From contig JBGARJ010000009.1 of NCBI GenBank assembly GCA_044230315.1, forward strand, positions 62,001 through 126,000: a DNA stretch of 64,000 bases, in the 5' to 3' direction. Below the pieces are notes generated by a model. That model did no database searches, was not told the DNA's origin, and worked only from the letters and a program-made list of their open reading frames with translations. Of this stretch, positions 61,052 through 64,000 are shown in pieces (positions within the stretch are counted from its first letter, which is position 1; the number at the start of each line of letters is the position of its first letter). The position numbers and the translations under genes were made by a program. The DNA is from M3007 sp044230315 (GTDB lineage: Bacteria > Bacteroidota > Bacteroidia > Chitinophagales > Saprospiraceae).

Positions 61052-61135
61052 TGCAAAAGCAAAGCCGAAATTTGTTAAAGTGTGCCCAATGGCGCGGGTT
61101 TAGACGCGGTTAACGCCAAAAATGTCACGGCTGGC

Positions 61136-63817
61136 CTATTTCTTCTCGGCTATCTTCCGCAACTCGTTCAGTTTCCAGAGGGCATCCATCGGCGTCATGG
61201 TGTTCAGGTCAAGGCCCAGCAGCTCCTCCCTTATTTTCAAAGTGTACTCGTCGACATCGAAAATATTGAGTTGCATTTTGGGGGCGATGCTGCGCACTTT
61301 TTTGCGCATTTGGTCCGGTGTTTCAATGGCGGGTTCCGCGCCGCTGTCATGGCCCGACAGCGCACTGCTTTCAATGTGTTTTACTTCCAGGGTTTGGAGG
61401 ATTTCGTTGGCCCGGTTCACTACATCGGCCGGCATGCCTGCCATCCGGGCTACATGGATTCCAAAGGAGTGATTGCTCCCGCCCGGGGTGAGCTTGCGCA
61501 GAAAGATGACTTTTTGCCCTGCTTCCCGGGTGCTGACGTGGTAATTGTGAATGCGTTCGTGTTGCTCGGCGAGTTCATTAAGCTCGTGGTAGTGGGTGGC
61601 GAAAAGTGTTTTGGGGCAAGCGCGGCCGTTGTCGTGCAGGTATTCGGCGATGCTCCAGGCAATGGAAATGCCGTCGTACGTGCTGGTACCGCGCCCGATC
61701 TCATCGAGCAGGATGAGCGAACGATCGCTGATATTGTTCATGATCAGGGCCGTTTCGTTCATTTCCACCATAAACGTGCTTTCGCCGCCGCTGATGTTGT
61801 CGCTGGCGCCCACCCGGGTGAACACCTTGTCGATCAGTCCGATTCGGGCCGCGGCAGCCGGAACAAAACTGCCCATTTGAGCCATGAGGATGATCAGCGC
61901 GGTTTGGCGCAACAGGGCCGATTTGCCCGACATATTGGGTCCGGTAATAAGAATGATCTGGATGCTTTCGTTGTCGAGGTAAACATCGTTCGGGATATAA
62001 GCTTCGCCTACGGGCAATTGCGTTTCGATGACCGGGTGACGCCCTTCTTTAATGTCCAGAATAAGCGATTCGTCCATTTCTGGCCGTACATAGTGCCGTT
62101 GAACGGCTACCCGGGCAAAAGAAAGCAAACAATCGAGCCGGGCAATTATCTGGGCGTTGTGTTGCACCGGCGCGATATAGGCGCCCACCTCGTCGATCAG
62201 TTCGCGGAAAATTCGCTCCTCCAGTTCCAGGATTTTTTCTTCGGCGCCGAGGATCTTTCCCTCGAGTTCCTTGAGTTCAGGGGTGATAAACCGCTCACCG
62301 TTGGCAATGGTTTGCTTGCGGATCCAATCGGGCGGAACCTGTTCTTTCCATTTACTGGTCACCTCGAGGTAATACCCGAATACGTTGTTGAAGCCGATTT
62401 TCAGACTTTGGATGCCGGTCCGTTCGGCTTCGCGTTGCTGAATTCCGAGCAGCAATTCGCGGCTGTGGCGAATGACATGGCGCAACTCGTCGAGTCCGTT
62501 ATGTGCCCCGTCGGCGATGGCGCCGCCTTTCCGTACATCGGTAGGTGGGTCGGGCGCAACAATGGTTTCAATGCGTTCGATCAGGGTATGACAGGGGTTG
62601 AGGGTTTCGCCCAACCGCTTCAAACCGGGGGCTTCTGCCGCGCCGTGCAGCAATTGCTTGATCTGCTCGATGGCCATCAAAGCACGGCGCAACTGCATGA
62701 CTTCGCGGGGGTTGATTTTACCCACTGCGGTCTTGCTCATCAGGCGTTCCAGGTCGCCGATGTGCCTGATATGCGGCTCTAGTTTTTCTGCAAACTCCTG
62801 GTTATCAAATAAAAATGCAACCGAATCATGGCGCTCTTCAATTTGCTGCAGGCTGGTTAGCGGCAACAGCACCCATTTTTTTAACAACCGGGCGCCCATC
62901 GGGCTGATCGTCCGGTCCAGTACCTGAAGCAGGGAGATACCCGTTTCGTGGTTAGGGTTTACCAGTTCCAGGTTGCGGATGGTGAAGCGGTCGAGCCAGA
63001 CGTACTTATCGGTTTGCAGCCGGCTGAGGCTGCCAATGTGCGCCAGTTGATTATTTTCCGTGGCGGCGAGGTAATGCAAGGCTGCGCCGGCTGCGGCTTG
63101 GCCCAATTCCAGTTCCTCCACACCGAAACCTTTAAGGCCTGCCGTCTGGAAATGGTGCAACAGTTTTTCGCGGCCGAAGTCATAAGTGAAAATCCAGTCT
63201 TCGAGCGTATAGGTGTAAAACTTGTCGCCGAATACGGCGGCAAATTCCTTCACGCGGCTTTTGGGCAGGATGATTTCAGCGGGCCGGAAACTTTGTAACA
63301 ATTTATCTACGGCTGCTGTGTCGCCTTCTGTGATAAAGAACTCACCGGTGCTTACATCCAGAAATGCGGCGCCGAAACGGTCGTTTTTACCATACGTCAG
63401 CGTAGCAAGGAAGTTATTCTGGTTGTGTTCCAGCAAGGCGTCGTCGGTGGTGACACCCGGGGTGACCACTTCTGTAACCGACCGGCGAACGACTTTGCCC
63501 GGCACTGGTTTTTCCATCTGCTCGCAAATGGCAACCCGGTAGCCCGCGCGCACCAGCCGCGGCAGGTACATGTCCATGGCGTGATGCGGAAAACCGGCCA
63601 ATTCAACATCGCTTCCCCCATTGTTCCGGCTGGTGAGCGTAATACCAAGCGCCCGGGAAGCCTTCACTGCATCCTCGCCAAAGGTTTCATAAAAATCGCC
63701 GACCCTGAACAGCAAAATAGCGTCGGGATATTTGGCCTTGGCCTGGTTGTATTGTGCCATCAGGGGCGTGATGGTGGGCGTTTTATCCGCGGTATTTTTT
63801 TTGCCGGTTCGGGCCAT
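61136..63817 (-). CDS. mutS: DNA mismatch repair protein MutS
   Basis: 893 residues, full length. Domain I begins with the mismatch-contact motif (VGDFYETFGEDA, the Phe-x-Glu of MutS), followed by connector, core and clamp regions (RLMSKTAVGKINPREVMQL, NPCHTLIERI). The ATPase has Walker A GPNMSGKSALLRQTA (about residue 625), Walker B LILLDEIGRGTSTYDG and ATHYHELNELAEQ; the dimer HTH follows. The C-terminus MTPMDALWKLNELRKI is usual. It recognises mispairs and starts repair with MutL, which is not in the window. A complete promoter lies immediately upstream. Confidence 0.96.
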   Translation of the reverse strand: MARTGKKNTADKTPTITPLMAQYNQAKAKYPDAILLFRVGDFYETFGEDAVKASRALGITLTSRNNGGSDVELAGFPHHAMDMYLPRLVRAGYRVAICEQMEKPVPGKVVRRSVTEVVTPGVTTDDALLEHNQNNFLATLTYGKNDRFGAAFLDVSTGEFFITEGDTAAVDKLLQSFRPAEIILPKSRVKEFAAVFGDKFYTYTLEDWIFTYDFGREKLLHHFQTAGLKGFGVEELELGQAAAGAALHYLAATENNQLAHIGSLSRLQTDKYVWLDRFTIRNLELVNPNHETGISLLQVLDRTISPMGARLLKKWVLLPLTSLQQIEERHDSVAFLFDNQEFAEKLEPHIRHIGDLERLMSKTAVGKINPREVMQLRRALMAIEQIKQLLHGAAEAPGLKRLGETLNPCHTLIERIETIVAPDPPTDVRKGGAIADGAHNGLDELRHVIRHSRELLLGIQQREAERTGIQSLKIGFNNVFGYYLEVTSKWKEQVPPDWIRKQTIANGERFITPELKELEGKILGAEEKILELEERIFRELIDEVGAYIAPVQHNAQIIARLDCLLSFARVAVQRHYVRPEMDESLILDIKEGRHPVIETQLPVGEAYIPNDVYLDNESIQIILITGPNMSGKSALLRQTALIILMAQMGSFVPAAAARIGLIDKVFTRVGASDNISGGESTFMVEMNETALIMNNISDRSLILLDEIGRGTSTYDGISIAWSIAEYLHDNGRACPKTLFATHYHELNELAEQHERIHNYHVSTREAGQKVIFLRKLTPGGSNHSFGIHVARMAGMPADVVNRANEILQTLEVKHIESSALSGHDSGAEPAIETPDQMRKKVRSIAPKMQLNIFDVDEYTLKIREELLGLDLNTMTPMDALWKLNELRKIAEKK

Positions 63818-63844
63818 GGATGTGCTTCAGATTAATGCAGTCGG

Positions 63845-63875
63845 CAAAAATAGGTTTCCTGCCATGAACGCCCAA
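63845..63875 (-). promoter_or_regulatory. mutS promoter (TTG-N20-TATTTTTG)
   Basis: On the minus strand a -33 TTG (63875-63873) and an exact TATTTTTG (63852-63845) are 20 bp apart, and the -7 box ends 27 bp before the mutS ATG. Confidence 0.65.
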
Positions 63876-64000
63876 CCGTTTGGACGATTCGTGTGCGGTC
63901 GATACGAATTGAATTCCGATTTTTTTGCGGTTTTAACGCCCGAATGATAAAATGGAAAAATGCCGACATCTTGCCTTTCCGTTGATGTGGCGAATGTGAG

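Noticed and set aside
61082..62782. 566-codon plus-strand open frame opposite mutS
   Set aside because: It is an antisense frame of a gene with complete MutS motifs; its translation has no domain, signal or start context.

Overview
The window is about 54% GC by eye and almost fully coding, with no rRNA, tRNA, insertion sequence, prophage or CRISPR array that I could see. It comes from the chromosome of a Bacteroidota bacterium, most likely of the Saprospiria/Chitinophagia side. The evidence is: seven secreted proteins ending in type IX secretion (T9SS) sorting domains (four type A, three type B, the 'gliding motility-associated C-terminal domain'); gldC; SprB-type repeats; DUF5686, DUF2911 and DUF5995 proteins; and upstream of many genes the Bacteroidota sigma-factor -7 element TAnnTTTG instead of an E. 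coli -10 box.

Layout. 0.1-10 kb: two large minus-strand T9SS cargo genes (a tandem Ig-like/dockerin/cohesin-like protein and a 1531-residue SprB-repeat protein) flank two plus-strand genes of unknown function. 10-12 kb: imidazolonepropionase and a small lipoprotein. 12.2-17.5 kb: a minus-strand run of DinB-like protein, two paralogous M43-type metalloproteases and a polysaccharide flippase; a perfect 19-copy 7-bp microsatellite forms the 5' end of the second protease gene. 17.6-26.8 kb: peptidoglycan amidase, gldC, AddB-like nuclease, enoyl-CoA hydratase, glycerolipid acyltransferase, engB, an outer-membrane barrel and hemJ. 26.9-33.8 kb: a STAND-type ATPase with C-terminal HTH, a T9SS cargo protein, lipoamide dehydrogenase, an MFS transporter and a Nudix hydrolase. 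33.9-38.3 kb: two convergent T9SS type B paralogues whose stop codons lie in one hairpin. 38.4-44 kb: tsaC, DUF2911, lipoprotein, rarA, an aspartate-type aminotransferase and DUF1772. 44-49.4 kb: a coiled-coil/barrel protein behind a leader terminator, then an operon of a membrane AraC regulator with a degenerate receiver, a 2H phosphoesterase and DUF5995. 49.5-53.8 kb: GNAT and a cytochrome c maturation group (Cys-type ccmE, YcxB-like, ccmF). 53.9-58.4 kb: a lipid-linked glycan group (GT39, epimerase, LPG-synthase-like flippase, GT2). 58.5-63.8 kb: DUF5686 outer-membrane protein and mutS.

How the genes fit together. Much of the window serves the cell surface: T9SS cargo, gldC, the flippase, the glycan transfer group, the amidase and outer-membrane barrels. 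The rest is housekeeping (engB, tsaC, mutS, rarA, lpdA, hemJ, ccmEF). The observations I rate highest are the frame-neutral 7-bp repeat at the start of a surface protease gene, the kinase-less 'hybrid two-component' regulator, the promoter-plus-terminator leader at 44.2-44.4 kb, the Cys-type CcmE, and the stop-codon hairpin shared by two convergent paralogues. No complete, clearly new multi-gene system is evident.
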